A stretch of 64,000 nucleotides of DNA from Ligustrum vulgare (taxonomy: Eukaryota; Streptophyta; Magnoliopsida; Lamiales; Oleaceae): positions 28,834,513 to 28,898,512 of the forward strand of contig OY743181.1 of the NCBI GenBank assembly GCA_963555705.1, in the 5' to 3' direction. The translations under genes and the position numbers were made by a program. Shown here in pieces: positions 47,591-59,288 of this stretch (its first letter is position 1; every line of letters begins with the position of its first letter). The notes under the pieces were generated by a model. It searched no databases. It was not told where the DNA came from and saw nothing but the letters and a program-made list of their open reading frames with translations.

Positions 47591-47932
47591 TCATTCAACT
47601 TCATTGATAAAGATCTCTAAAGCATTTACTGCTTGTGAATTTTCACTAAGCAAATAGACATAACCATAACGTGAAAAGTCGTCAATAAAGGTGATAAAAT
47701 ACTTTTCACTATCAAATGATGAAACATCAAAAGGCCCACATATATCGGTGTATATTATCTTAAGAAGCTGTGTGCTTCTTGTGGCTCCTTTCTTTGGGTG
47801 TTTGGTTTGTTTACCCTTAATACAATCCACACGAGTTCCAAGATCTGGAAAATCCAAGTCAGGAAGGATTTCATTCTTTACTAATCTCTCTATCCTTTCT
47901 TTAGAGATATGACCCAAACGCTTATGCCACAA
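47591..47932 (-). pseudogene. Copia GAG-pre-integrase and integrase core start
   Basis: 113 codons: MWHKRLGHISKERIERLVKN is the His-His half of the zinc-binding domain, followed by GTRVDCIKGKQTK, the Cys-Cys half. In the family this part reads CVDCIKGKQ; here the first Cys is Arg, so the zinc site has three ligands. The catalytic core starts with IYTDICGPF (first Asp) and FIDDFSRYGYVYLL (second Asp). The integrase inserts cDNA into the genome. A stop follows after INEVE, then the domain continues in 46790-47590. Confidence 0.9.
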
Positions 47933-48628
47933 GTTAGAGATTGTTCATTTAATAAACCACGTTTAGTACCAAAGTTATGATGCAAAGTTAAAAGATTCTT
48001 GGAAAACAGGTTATCGAGCATTAATTTATATAAACCATCACAAAGAATAGCGGAACCTATAAGATGATTTTGTTTGAACAAATCAAAACATTTATTACCA
48101 CCATTATAGAAACTAAATTGCGAGAAATAGAAGGTACATAAAGAGTTTGAAACAAATCTAGGTGATATCCAGTTTCTAAAATCAAAGATAGGTTCCGATG
48201 GCTTCAACTAGAGCTTTGACTCGATTTCCCATGAGAACAAATTTTTCATTTGGATTTATGGTCTGGGTTGAAAGGAATCCCTGCAACGTGTTGGTAACGT
48301 AAGTGGTACATCCGGAATCAATCCACCAAGTGTTATAAGGAACTTCTGCAAAATTAGATTCGAAACATACATAAGATATAATCTTACCTTTACTTTTGAA
48401 CCATGCCTTACGTTTTAGGCAATCCTTTTTATGGTGCCCAGGCTTGCGATAGAAATGACACGTATCTTTCTTGTGTTCCTTATTGTAGATTTGGGCAGAA
48501 GATTCATTTATCTTTAGTGGTCCTTGCTTAATGCACTTTCCGTATCCTTTTTTATATTTCTTCCCAGCTCCTTGATGATTTACAAGATGAACAAAATGAG
48601 TTCATTGATTTCTAAGCTTTGTCTCCTC
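47933..48628 (-). pseudogene. Copia zinc knuckle, protease and pre-integrase region
   Basis: Reading the - strand, a nucleic-acid-binding knuckle appears at 48420-48470 as CHFYRKPGHHKKDC. The consensus is CX2CX4HX4C, and here the second Cys has become Tyr (TGT to TAT). Next come the aspartic protease motif WWIDSGCTTYVTNTLQGF (near 48300-48340, active-site DSG kept) and, in the frame 47890-48207, LCTFYFSQFSF and HLIGSAILCDGLYKLMLDNL, typical of the pre-integrase linker. Frame changes separate these parts. Confidence 0.8.
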
Positions 48629-49160
48629 CTACACGAGCATATTGTGCAATTCATTCACATTCCATTTGTCCTTCAGTGTATTGTAGTTCATATGGAATGA
48701 ATCATACTCGGGAGGCAAAGAATTGATGATGAACTTTACCAAAAAGTTCTCATCAACATTCATCCCAAGAGTCTTAAGTCTTGCTGCAATGTTACTCATT
48801 TCAGTAACATGTTCATGCATTGTACGAGAACCATCAAATTTCATGGTGGGTAAAGTACCCATCAATGTGTCAGCAAGTGATTTATCAGCTGTTTGGAAAC
48901 GTTCTTTAATAAATTTTATATATTCCTTAGCAATTTCAGTTTTCAAGATAGTTGACTTGATATTCTTTGCTAAGGTCATCCGCAGAAACATTAGGCTTAA
49001 TCTGTTTGATCTTTCCCAAGCCTTATGAAAAGATCTGTCATCAGCACTGCTCTCATCAGTGAGATCAGCAAGTTTCTCAACTTGAAGTGCCAAGTCCAAG
49101 TCAAAAACACCTAAGTTGAACTGGACTTGTTCACACCAATCCTAAAAATTGAGCACATTG
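48629..49160 (-). pseudogene. Copia gag (UBN2-type capsid)
   Basis: The frame 48629-49099 reads SFHKAWERSNRLSLMFLRMT, IKERFQTADKSLADTLMG, SRTMHEHVTEMSNIAARLK, LVKFIINSLPPEYDSFHMNY and KDKWNVNELHNMLV, a classic copia gag of the UBN2 type that forms the particle shell. The true start is upstream: residues DWCEQVQFNLGVFDLDLALQ continue in frame to about 49147, where an in-frame TAG occurs. A stop after HNMLV, where EETKLRNQ follows, ends the frame. Confidence 0.9.
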
Positions 49161-50079
49161 AATAGTGGTACAGATGAAGCGTGCGAATGTAGAGAATTAG
49201 GAATAGATACCTATTGCAAAATATAAAATGCTCTAATATTAATGCTTTGAGTTTGAGTTAATAATTAAGTTCAGATTCAGATAATCATAACATTAAATGT
49301 ATATCATAGTTCTCCTTTGGGTGATATTCCGTTATACAATCGTAATAAATATAATGATGCTAATTTTAATTCACTTATTAATTAAATACACTCTAATCAA
49401 ACATGTCCGTTATCTTTGGATATACAAAATACATCTAACCCAAATATATCAATTAACTATAGTTATGGTCAAGATTAATAAAATTAAATGATCTGCCTTT
49501 GGGCGATCCTAAATAATTTTATAACCTATGAACGTCAATATACTCATGATAACAATAATTGCAATGCCTTTTTCATTGATAACCATCAAACTATCAAGAG
49601 TAATTGACAAATAAATTATGTAACTAAGTATTCGTAATACTATAATGTTTGGCCACTTTGGTGACTAACAAGCAACATTAATAGAACATTAATTACATAA
49701 ACCAATCATCTATATAAATAATCATGTGAACCTGGAATAACTCTTCATTTTCCATTTGGTAATTATAAAATCAAAGAAGTCATAAGACAAACATAAATTG
49801 CTTGTATAGAAGTCCATAGACAGAATACTTTATTTCTTCATACCTTTTCATGTAAAACGTTATACCTAAAGCAATTACGTTACTGACTTTCAGTTTTGCA
49901 ATTAATTCCAACCCACTTAATATGAATTTTAATTCAAAGTATAAACTATTAGCAAATTGTGAAACTATAACCCAATTAAACAGCTTCAACAAATTTGTGA
50001 AATTACGGTAATCTAAATAACAGAATAATGATTTGCTTCACTATTCTTTAAAGGAAAACCAAGAATTCCTTAACCTAAA
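49161..50079 (-). other. Copia 5' leader
   Basis: AT-rich DNA between gag and the primer site with no coding signal. The 70-codon frame at 49780-49992 shows no recognisable motif. Confidence 0.6.
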
Positions 50080-50091
50080 GCTCTGATACCA
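50080..50091 (-). promoter_or_regulatory. Primer binding site (initiator Met-tRNA type)
   Basis: TGGTATCAGAGC on the - strand, 2 nt from the 5' LTR; identical to the site at 13615-13626. Confidence 0.9.
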
Positions 50092-50093
50092 CA

Positions 50094-50528
50094 TGTTAGC
50101 ATTTCTATAATTTCATATAAAGCATGCAATAATCTACATAAACCATAATGCCACGATCTTTAGAATTCTATGATGTTCACATCATCTATTAAAGTAATTG
50201 AATAATATACCTTGATCAATTGATTAATTATGAAGATGAAATCTGCAATTAAAGAAAACAAGAAACTATTCTCTCTCTTTACCTCTCTATAATTGGACGT
50301 GTTTAACTAATGGGTTACAGTCGCACTTTTATAAGTAGAGAGAGGCAGCTTCTAAAGATCTTAAAAGAACCGTTCACTTCCCGTTAAAGTGTACATTTAT
50401 TTTACATCCATTAAATAGTTCATTAAGAAACCGTAAACTTCTCAATTTACAAAAGATTTTAGCAACATTAATTATTTTACTAATAAGAGCCACATTTATT
50501 GATAAGGGCCACATTAATTGGTCTTACA
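50094..50528 (-). repeat. 5' LTR of the copia element
   Basis: 435 bp. Near its right end the word gccacatttattgataaggg makes a short duplication absent from the other LTR. Confidence 0.9.
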
Positions 50529-50672
50529 ATTACAACGTAAAAGCTTCAATGTCAATCCTCGTGCATCGCACGACACATCACTATTTATTTTACAAAAAAT
50601 GTATTTTTGTGGTTTTGGGCCAAAATTGGCTTAAAAGTTTACTTTCTATCGAGAGTAAGAATCACAACTCTT

Positions 50673-51468
50673 AGCCCCTGTTTTCTTTCGTATTTTGATG
50701 TCGTTTTCTGTTTTTATTTTTGAAAACTCTAAAAACGTGTTCTCTTTACCATTTTCGAAAACATATTTTGGATAACCAAAAAAAATAAATTTGTACACAC
50801 AACGCAAAACGCAAAAAACCTCGTTTTGGGCGTTTTGAGTATATTTCAACTAAAATTGTTCAAAATGCGAAAAATGCATTTTTTTTAAATGAAGTTGGAT
50901 CAATAAACTCTACATTTTGGATAATATTTCGAAAAAGGCCTTGAACATGGACTCTTTGTGTTATTATTTTGGCTTATGACCACTTGCATTCATTTTGTTG
51001 AGTCAAACTCTTTGTGTGATTATTTTGTTTACGTGGACTCATGTAGCATGTGACTTGAACATGAATGTGACAATATTAATTAGATAAACTAATTTCTTAT
51101 AATATTTTTGGGACTGATCATTAATGACTTTATCTATTTTTATAATATATTTCTAGTCATTTAAATCAATTCAATAAAAATTAGATAAGCTAATTTTTTC
51201 TTATAATAGAAAGCAAATCTTTAAAATACCATTTTTTTTAAAAAATAATTTAACCCACAAGAAAATTAATTACAAATAGTCAAAGTAGTATTCTGTAAAA
51301 TTTTAAACAAAACGTGTTTTTCAATTTTTCATTTTTAGAAACAATTTTCAGAAATGACAAAAAGAACGAGTTTTCAGCAAATTTAAAAACAAGAAATGAG
51401 AACACAAAATAGAAAACATTTTCAAAAATAAAAATAGAAAATTAAATACAAACATAACGCTACCTTAT
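50673..51468. mobile_element. MITE-like AT-rich repeat, copy 2
   Basis: The left end TTAGCCCCTGTTTTCTTTCG and the inverted right end TAAGGTAGCGTTATGTTTG are similar but imperfect, and both lead into gtattttgat/gtatttaat and gttttc-rich DNA. The right two thirds match 42370-43008. No transposase. Boundaries come from this comparison only. Confidence 0.5.
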
Positions 51469-52520
51469 TGCCAGAAGAAGCTAGTTTTTATTACTTTATA
51501 GCATTTCATCCAAGTCAAACACGCTCTTAAACAACTTAAATAATACTTTACTTCAATTAAATAATAAAGTAATCCAACTTTGTTTGGAATTGGTTCGCTT
51601 GTATAAGTTTGAGAATATACAAAAAAAATAAATAAATAAATAAAAATTATGGTAAAACTAGTGGATAAAAGAAACAAAGTTTTAAACAAATGATAGATAT
51701 ATATGTTGCACATTTGCTCGATCCAATTAAAATTCTCAAACAAAAACATGATTTTTTGTTAATAAACAGACGTCGTACTAGACAACATCAAACAAGATTA
51801 ATGTAATATATTTATTAAGATCGATAAAAATTAGATTTTTAGCAATTTTTTTATAAATGCTGACGAAATGTGTGATTGAAAAGTTGTGAGTCACATGAAA
51901 TTTGTGATTTTGATTAATTGTTGATGTTGATTAAGATTAAAATTTGTACCAAACAGTCTAAGTAATTCTTACTTACCCACTTGGATTTTTTCGAATTCAT
52001 CCCTTCTTTCACTCTATCCTAAAAGAGTAATTAGCACCATTTAATAGTCATGCTTTCATGTTCCAGTTGAACACTTTTCCTTGTTTTTATTATTTTCAAA
52101 GGAAAAGATGCTCATCTTTAGAACACGAGATGAAGGCTTTTTACATTGAGAATGTCTTTTTATCCCATCCTTCCACCGGAGTCCTCGGGATTGATCAAGC
52201 TTGCATGCGGTAAGAAAATCAAATAAGGTAAGTTAATTATGTTGTATAATTTATTTCATACTGCGTGGGGCACATATTGAAGAGAAGACATAATGATTCT
52301 TAAAAATGAGTCATGACTAAACTAGTGTTTTTTAATATTTCTTTTACCTGTTCAATGTGTTGGTTTTCAAGTTAAAAACTTAAACTTTAAATTAGGTCTA
52401 AGTAAACTCATAGAGGGACATTTGGAACTAAAATTAATGCATTTAATAAAAAGTAAACCCAAGATTCTTGGGAGACTTTATATAATTAGATAAATATTGG
52501 ACATAGCCATGCTGTGACGG
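51469..52520. other. Unassigned sequence
   Basis: No gene or repeat recognised. A short run of (AAAT)n is present near 51627-51644. 52100-52215 is less AT-rich and could be an old exon, but I cannot support that. Confidence 0.4.
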
Positions 52521-52524
52521 CGTG

Positions 52525-53275
52525 TCGGAATAAGATTGAAGGCAAAAATTAAAGTCAAAGAAGACTTGGAGAGAAATTGAAAATCAAAAACCCGCAAGGA
52601 TTGAGATCCAGATTTTTAGTCATAGATTGAAACTCCGTTTTAGTAAAGAATACATCCGAATTTTGGAACAACTATTTCTAGAAGAATTGTTTATTTTTGA
52701 GTCTTCTTTCCAACGTATTTTGATTCAGCACAATCGAACATCGAGAGAAAGAGTTATGATCAAAATACCAAGAACACGTGCGGCTAAGAAAAATGCAAAA
52801 ATATTGCAGTCAAACCATTACAGCCGTAACCACAATACTCACGGCCGTAAATCATATTCTGCTTAAAATTACAGTCGTAATTGCTGTTCTGGCCATGAGC
52901 CAATTTTTGGGAATTAGGGTTTGCATTTTTAGGTTTAAATTCCATTCTTAATTATGTTAAGTTTACTTTTGGGCCTTTATAGCGGCTAGAGTTTGTTTAA
53001 TTCCGTTTTACTTATTTATATTCCATTTTCATTTAATGTAATACTTAGTTTCTGGATTAATAAAAATTCTATTGAATGTTTTCCTTCAAATATCGTTCTT
53101 GATTGAGCACTTTCGAATTTATCAAAGATTTTAATCAAATCTTTGTGGCGTTCAACAATCGAACTTATCAAAGGCGTGAACAACCTTTGTGGCGTTCCAT
53201 CATGTTGGTTTTTGTTTATGCATCGTAGGGAGTCTAAGGTTTAATATACATTAGGTTCTTGCGTCGTGAGGCTCG
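52525..53275 (+). mobile_element. LTR fragment of the TTACGGCCGTAA family, forward orientation
   Basis: The sequence runs like the LTR at 61116-62016: acggccgtaa palindromes (52820-52890), the tatagcggctaga-like and ttaatgtaatacttagttt words, two gaacttatcaa(a)g...gtggcgttc modules and the ending cgtcgtgaggctcggg. The start is lost and it ends in a fold-back with the next feature. Confidence 0.7.
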
Positions 53276-53479
53276 GGTAATCCCGAGAGGGACCCTCGCG
53301 GAATTAATGTTGAACGACGGGAAAGTTTCGAATTCAGGTTGGAGACGGACGGTGACAAAGAGACCCGAGCCGCACAACTCAAGAACTCATGGTATATTAA
53401 ACATTGGACCTGTTAAGATGCAGAGACAAGAACCCACATGGGTTGAACGCCACAAAGGTTGCCCAAGCCTTTGATAAGT
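53276..53479 (-). mobile_element. LTR end of the same family in reverse orientation (3' end of element 57883-60555)
   Basis: It matches the first ~215 bp of the LTR at 59666 in the same direction: gggaaagtttcgaatt, ggagac/gagac-acggtgac, tatattaaac-ttggac, agacaagaacccacatggg and ttgaacgccacaaagg. At 53475-53479 it is cut by the insertion of the element at 53480-57877 and resumes at 57883. Confidence 0.7.
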
Positions 53480-55704
53480 CGTAGTGCCCCGAGTTCTAAA
53501 GCACCTGGGACGCCACGTCATCTTTTTAAAATAATTTTTGAAACAAAAATTGAGCGGAATATAACTAAAATCCAATCGCATTATTTTGTAAAAACTTACT
53601 CCAACTGTCAATACTTTTAATTTGAAATAAAAATTGAGCAGAAGTAATTTAAAAACTCAATTTCGTTTAAAAAGTCAATGGATATTCAAACGTTCAAAAA
53701 CAACTTGATAATAACAAGGAAATTTGAAATCTCAAAATTGAACGTGTTAAATCAATTATCTCAAAACATATTTTCTAATTCTTCAATAGTCACCATCGCG
53801 CACTCCGTCGCCAACTCCAAAATCTGAAAATTTGTAAGTTTAAAGAAATGATGAACATTTCATAGAAATATTCATAAGGTTCAACGCAAGATTAAATAAA
53901 CTATATCATAAATAACACACATAATCATGCAATTTAAGTCATAAATTCTCATAACATCATGCTTAAACAAGCAAGTAATTGTCATGCCTGGAGGCAAGTG
54001 AACATCATGTCGGAAGACAAGTAATCTCATACTCGAAAGCAAGCAACATCATGTCCGAAGACAAGTAATTCTCATAAATCACATAATAACATGTAGGAAT
54101 TTTCAATAGTAATTTGCTTAATATTGCGCAATTTAAAGAAAAAAATTTTGACGTATGAACCTACCTTTAAAGTAGTCTCGAGTTTGTTGAGAGGGAAAAC
54201 GTCAATCTTCTAAACTTCCAAACGCCTTGTCTAGCCAGTATATACATATTTCTTAGACTAGTATTTTGGAATTTAAAGTTTTAAAAGAAGAATAAATGCT
54301 TAGGGTTTAAATTGAAAATTAAACACAGTTGGGATTTTAAAAGAGTTGAGACCAAAATAAATGATTTTGAAAATCATTGGGCTGACTCATATATTTTAAA
54401 TATCTTGGGGACTAACTAATTTACTTTCAAAAGTGCAAGGCTGAATCAAAGCATTTTAAAACCAAAAAACCAAAATAATATTTCTAAAACTAAAGGGGCT
54501 GATATAAAATATTTTAAAACTTAGGACTGAGATAAATGGGTTTTGAAACTTCGGGGACCGAACTAAAATACTTTATAAAATTGGAGGGCCAAAGGGAAAT
54601 TTTGTAAAAATAAAAATGTTATATTAAAATAAAAATTTATTCTCTCTGATTCAACAAACCAATCAGAGACAGAGAAGAGAGGGTTCGATGGCAATCGCCC
54701 CTCGTTCCGGCACCACTGCTGGCGATTTGCCATCAAAACGCCTCGGTCAAGTGGCAGCGGGCATGGTAGTAGTGGGGTGGTGGATGGAGGAAGATTTTTG
54801 GTTGGAATTTTGTGCGAAACTGAGGCTTTGAGAGTTGGGATTGGAGCTGCAATTCCGGCAATAAATCCAGTGCATTTTCGGCCATTTTTGGGAGTCACGG
54901 TTTGGGAAAAACTCTGGTTGAGGTAGGTAGGTATCTTGGGTCAACCTAATTCTTGGTTTTGGGTTTTAAATTTGGCTTGGGCAGTGGGCAATTTCGACTA
55001 TGGAGGTGGAGTTCCTAGGCTGTGGTAGTGGTTTTGGTGAAAATTGTTTGGTTCGGTGATTGTGAATTTCTATAGGGGTCGTCAACAGTCTGGGTGTGAT
55101 TAGCTGTGGTGAAACAAAATCGTCTAGGGGTTCGGGAATGAATTGTGGCACGTTAATGGTTGAAGGCAGAAAACATACTTAGAGAAATTGAACTCTGAAA
55201 AGTGTCATGATTTTGTGTCATGAATTGGACTGAGGGAATATTTGTGTATATATAGATTGGTATGGGAGGTGTTATAGTTGGAATAGAATTTTGAATATGG
55301 AAACGTTTGATTTAGAATATGATTGTGAAAACTTGGGATACAAGAAATCGAGTGCGAATAGAACACATTTAAAAATTGTTATTTAAAAGATAAGACTTGG
55401 ATTAAAAATAAATTTGGATAATATTAAAACTGAACTTTGAAACGTTAGACTTAAAATAATTCGAATTTAAAATAAATAATAATTTTGGAGCTTAAATAAA
55501 TTTGGACTTGGACAATATTTAAAATTATGAGATTGGGCTAGAAAATTCGAATTGGACTCAAATTATATTTTATTGGCTCGAAATAATTAATATGGCTAGA
55601 CGAACACGCTTTAATTTTTTTAAAAATAGGTGGAATTGCAGCGACACGTTTTTCTGAAATTAAATATTTATTTTATAAGCAACTAAAAAATTCTCGATCG
55701 TTCA
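53480..55704 (-). repeat. 3' LTR of the Tekay-like element
   Basis: About 2.2 kb. It contains a 43-bp doublet (aagcaagcaacatcatgtcc type, 53985-54070). A TATA-like tract at 55246-55254 on the - strand (ccaatctatatatacac) may be the promoter. Frames at 54563-54944 come from a G-rich leader segment and are not genes. Confidence 0.8.
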
Positions 55705-56154
55705 ACTTTACCTCCTTAAAATAATTTTGTCCTCGAAATTTAAAATTTGGAGTTCTATTATATCTAGGTACTTGATAAGAATTTCTTTCTCAACTACGAG
55801 GACATAAAAATAAAATCTCTAATTTCTTTCAAATTATGCTCAAACTAAATTTCTGGTTGGATAGAGATCGTTCTTTTCTCCTCTACTAAGTTCTCATAAA
55901 AAAAAATATATATTTCATGTATCCAAAATAATTTCTTACAAAATATATATCATGTATCCAAATTAAATTTAACATGGCTAAATGTACTTTCTTTACCTCG
56001 GAGTCAACGAAGCGGATGATTGCAAGTGGCGTCTATAATTTCTTCAAAATAAGTTCAAAACATTTTTCTCTTCTTTTTCAAATTTCATGGAAATAAATAA
56101 GTTTTAAAGTCTACAGAAACGCTTTTAGAAACTCTTAGTTCTGATACCATCTCA

Positions 56155-57877
56155 TGCTTGAAAGCAAGTAACATTAAGTCCGAAGAAAAGTAATCTCATA
56201 AATCACATAATAACATGTAGGAATTTACAATAGTAATTTACTTAATATTGCGCAATTTAAAGAAAAAGTTTTTGAAGTATGAACCTACCTTGAAAGTAGT
56301 CTCGAGTTTGTTGAGCGGGATGCGCAATTTAAAGAAAAAGTTTTTGAAGTATGAACCTACCTTGAAAGTAGTCTCGAGTTTGTTGAGCAGGAAAACGTCA
56401 ATCTTCTAAACTTCCAAACGCCTCGTCTAGCCAATAAATACATATTTCTTAAACTAGTATTTTGGAATTTAAAGATTTAAAAGAAGAATAAATGCTTAGG
56501 GTTTAAATTGAAAATTAAACATAGTTGGGATTTTAAAAGAGTTGAGACCAAAATAAATGATTTTGAAAACCATTGGACTGACTCATATTTTTTAAATATC
56601 TTGGGGACTAACTAATTTATTTCCAAAAGTGCAGGGCTGAATCAAAGCATTTTAAAACTAAAAGACCGAAATAATATTTCTAAAACTAAAGGGGCTGACA
56701 TAAAATATTTTAAAACTTAGGACTGAGATAAATGGGTTTTTGAAACTTCGGGAACCGAACTAAAATACTTTACAAAATTGGAGGGCCAAAGGGAAATTTT
56801 GCAAAAATCAAAATGTTATATTAAAATAAAAATTTATTCTCTCTGATTCAACAAACCAATCAGAGACAGAGAAGAGAGGGTGCGACGGAAATCGACCCTT
56901 ATTCCAGCACCACTGACGGCAAAACGCCGTTGTTGAGTGGCAGGGGGCAGGGTAGCAGTGGGGTGGTGGCCGGAGGAAGATTTTGAGGTGAATTTTTTTG
57001 CAAAATCGAGGCTTTGAGAGTCGGGATTGGAGCTGCAATTCCGACAATAAATCTGGTGCACATCCGGCCATTTTTGGTAGTCGCGGTTCCGGCAAAACTC
57101 CGATCAAGGTAGGTAGGTATCTTGGGTCAACCTAATTATTGGTTTTGGGTTTTAAATTTGGCTTGGGAAGTGGGTAATTTCAACTATTGAGGTGGATTTG
57201 CTCGGCTGTGGTAGTGGTTTTGGTGAAAATTGTTTTGTTCGGTGATTGTGAATTCGATAGGGGTCGTCAACAGTCTGGGTGTGGTTAGCTGTGGTACAAC
57301 AAAATCGTCTAGGGGTTCGGGAATGAATTGTGGCTCGTTAATGGTTGAAGGCAGAAAACATACTTAGAGAAATTGAACTTTGAAAAGTGTCGTGAATTGG
57401 ACTGAGGGAATATGTGTGTATATATAGATTGGTATGGGAGGTGTTATAGTTGGAATAGAATTTTAAATATGGAAACGTTTGATTTAGAATATGATTGTGA
57501 AAACTTGGGATACAAGAAATCGAGTGCGAATAGAATATATTTAAAAATAATTATTTAAAAGATAAGACTTGGATTAAAAATAAATTTGGATAATATTAAA
57601 ATTGAACTTTGAAACTTTAGACTTAAAATAATTCGAATTTAAAATAAAAAATAATTTTGGAGCTTAAATAAATTTGGACTTGGACAATATTTAAAATTAT
57701 GAGATTGGGCTAGAAAATTCGAATCGGACTCAAATTAAATTTTATTGGCTCGAAGTAATTAATATGGCTAAATAAACACGCTTTAGTTTTTTTTAAAATA
57801 GGTGGAATTGCAATGACACATTTTTATGAAAATAAATATTTATTTTATAATCAACTGAAAAATTCACGATCGCTACA
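56155..57877 (-). repeat. 5' LTR of the Tekay-like element
   Basis: About 1.7 kb, a copy of 53985-55704. It has its own 72-bp tandem duplication at 56251-56392 (unit gcgcaatttaaagaaaaagt to gagtttgttgagc). Confidence 0.8.
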
Positions 57878-58907
57878 AAAGTTCTAGTTTAGTGAACGCC
57901 ACAAAGATTCGAATAATCTTTGATAAGTTCGAAAGTTCAATCAAGAACAATATTTGAGGAAAAACACTCAATAGAATTTTTATTAATCCAAAAACTAAGT
58001 ATTACATTGACTGAAATGGAATAAAAATAAGCAAAATGGAATTAAACAAACCCTAGTCGCTGTAGAGGCCCAAAAATAACATAATTAAGAACGGAATTTA
58101 AACCGAAAACGCGAAACCTAATTCCCAAAAATCAGCTCGCGGCTAGAACAACAGTTACGGCCATGATGGATGTTGTTTACGGTCATAATTTTAAGTAGAA
58201 TATGACTTACGGCCGTGAGTATTGTGGTTACGGCTGTAATGGTTTGACTGCAGCATTTTTGCACTTTTCTCAACCGCACGTACTCTTGGTATTTTGGTCA
58301 TAACTGTTTTTCCTGATATCCAATTGTGCTGATTCAAAGTGTGTTGGAAATAAAACGCAATGATATACAATTCTTCTAGAAATAGTTGTTCCCAAATTCG
58401 GAGGTTTTCCATACTAAAATGGAGCTTCAATCTATGACCAAAATCTGGATCACAAACCTTGCGGGTTTTTTATTTCCAATTTCACCTCATGTCTTCTTTG
58501 ACCATAATTTTTGCCTCCAATCTTATTCCCACATTCCATTATTTATTTCTAGCCCTTTAAACATGCCCTTGAAATTTTGTTAGGCTTGATTTGTAGATCA
58601 ATCTGTCAAGTCTGCCATGATTCTCATCTTTCCTTCCTTCTTCAGAATAATTCGTCCCGAATCATAGCTTCGTTCATGGTGTTCAGATGCCCCCTGGATC
58701 AAATGGGAATATTTTTCCTCCATGTCATATGATCAACCAATAGTATTCCTTCAATTGGTAGACATAAAGGTATTGAAGCACGAGCTTCAATTGCCAAGAA
58801 TGGTGTGACTCAAGCTCCCCAGTATAATTATCAAACTGCAAAAAGATTCAAATAAAATGGGGAGGAAAATGTTAGTTTCATGAAGTACAAGGTATGGATC
58901 CTTGTAC

Positions 58908-59288
58908 TCATGATGAATTATTTCCAATAATTTTAACTTCATGTTCATCCACCTCTTGACTACCCAATTCCTCATCTTTTACCTCAAAATGCGGAGTTTG
59001 TTCAACTATTTCAATTTTCAACTCCCCCTCCTTCTCAATATTCATATCCCAAGATTCCAATTTTAAATCCCCTACAATCTCACTTTCATCTTTGCAATCT
59101 ATTTCCCCAACATTATCATCCCCAACTCCATACCTATATTTATGATTACGCCTATACCCGTTTCCCAATTGAGTAATTTCTGCATCCAATCTCTTTACCC
59201 ATTTCTCAAAATGTTTCTCCATCATTGCAAGGAAATAAAGTTGTTGGTTTTCTGCCACAGACGATGATCTTTCTAGAAATTCAGACAT
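58908..59288 (-). CDS. Gag-position hypothetical protein of the LTR element, about 127 codons
   Basis: The open frame extends from 59366; the methionine at 59288 is the more plausible start because the residues before it are AT-rich leader-like. It begins MSEFLERSSSVAENQQLYFL and AMMEKHFEKWVKRLDAEI, a helical, possibly coiled-coil segment, then an acidic region with GDDNVGEIDCKDE and EVKDEELGSQEVDEHEVKI. It sits where gag is expected, between primer site and polypurine tract. I see no zinc knuckle or known gag domain. The - strand at 24700-25130 in the gypsy-like element has similar acidic, lysine-rich coding remains. It may be a non-canonical element protein or a gag remnant. Confidence 0.4.
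   Translation of the reverse strand: MSEFLERSSSVAENQQLYFLAMMEKHFEKWVKRLDAEITQLGNGYRRNHKYRYGVGDDNVGEIDCKDESEIVGDLKLESWDMNIEKEGELKIEIVEQTPHFEVKDEELGSQEVDEHEVKIIGNNSS

Larger units (their letters stand above)
44487..50528 (-). mobile_element. Ty1/copia LTR retrotransposon, complete in outline, inactivated
   Basis: The direct repeats 44487-44879 and 50094-50528 share TGTTAGCATTTCTATAATTT at the left and GGTCTTACA at the right. The flanks are AATAC (44482-44486) and ATTAC (50529-50533), a 5-bp duplication with one mismatch. On the - strand TGGTATCAGAGC (50080-50091) sits 2 nt inside the right LTR and CCAAGTGGGAGAT (44880-44892) abuts the left one. Between them gag, protease, integrase, RT and RNase H follow in copia order, broken by stops, frame changes and lost key residues. 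Confidence 0.95.
53480..57877 (-). mobile_element. Tekay-like LTR element with almost no internal region
   Basis: Two direct repeats (53480-55704, 56155-57877) enclose only 450 bp. The flanks are TAAGT (53475-53479) and AAAGT (57878-57882), four of five identical. The - strand shows TTTCGAGGACAAAATT, then AAGGAGGTAAAGT as a polypurine tract directly before the LTR start TGAACGATCGAG (the other copy has TGTAGCGATCG). It also has a primer site TGGTATCAGAAC (56138-56149), one base off the usual Met-tRNA match. No gag-pol remains, so it would depend on other elements. The 5' LTR (right copy) lacks about 0.5 kb at the end next to the primer site. Confidence 0.8.

Noticed and set aside
54563..57107. 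Proline- and serine-rich - strand frames (111, 99, 75 and 65 codons)
   Set aside because: They occur at the same place in both LTRs of the Tekay-like element, in its leader region, and in overlapping frames. They are LTR sequence and not genes.
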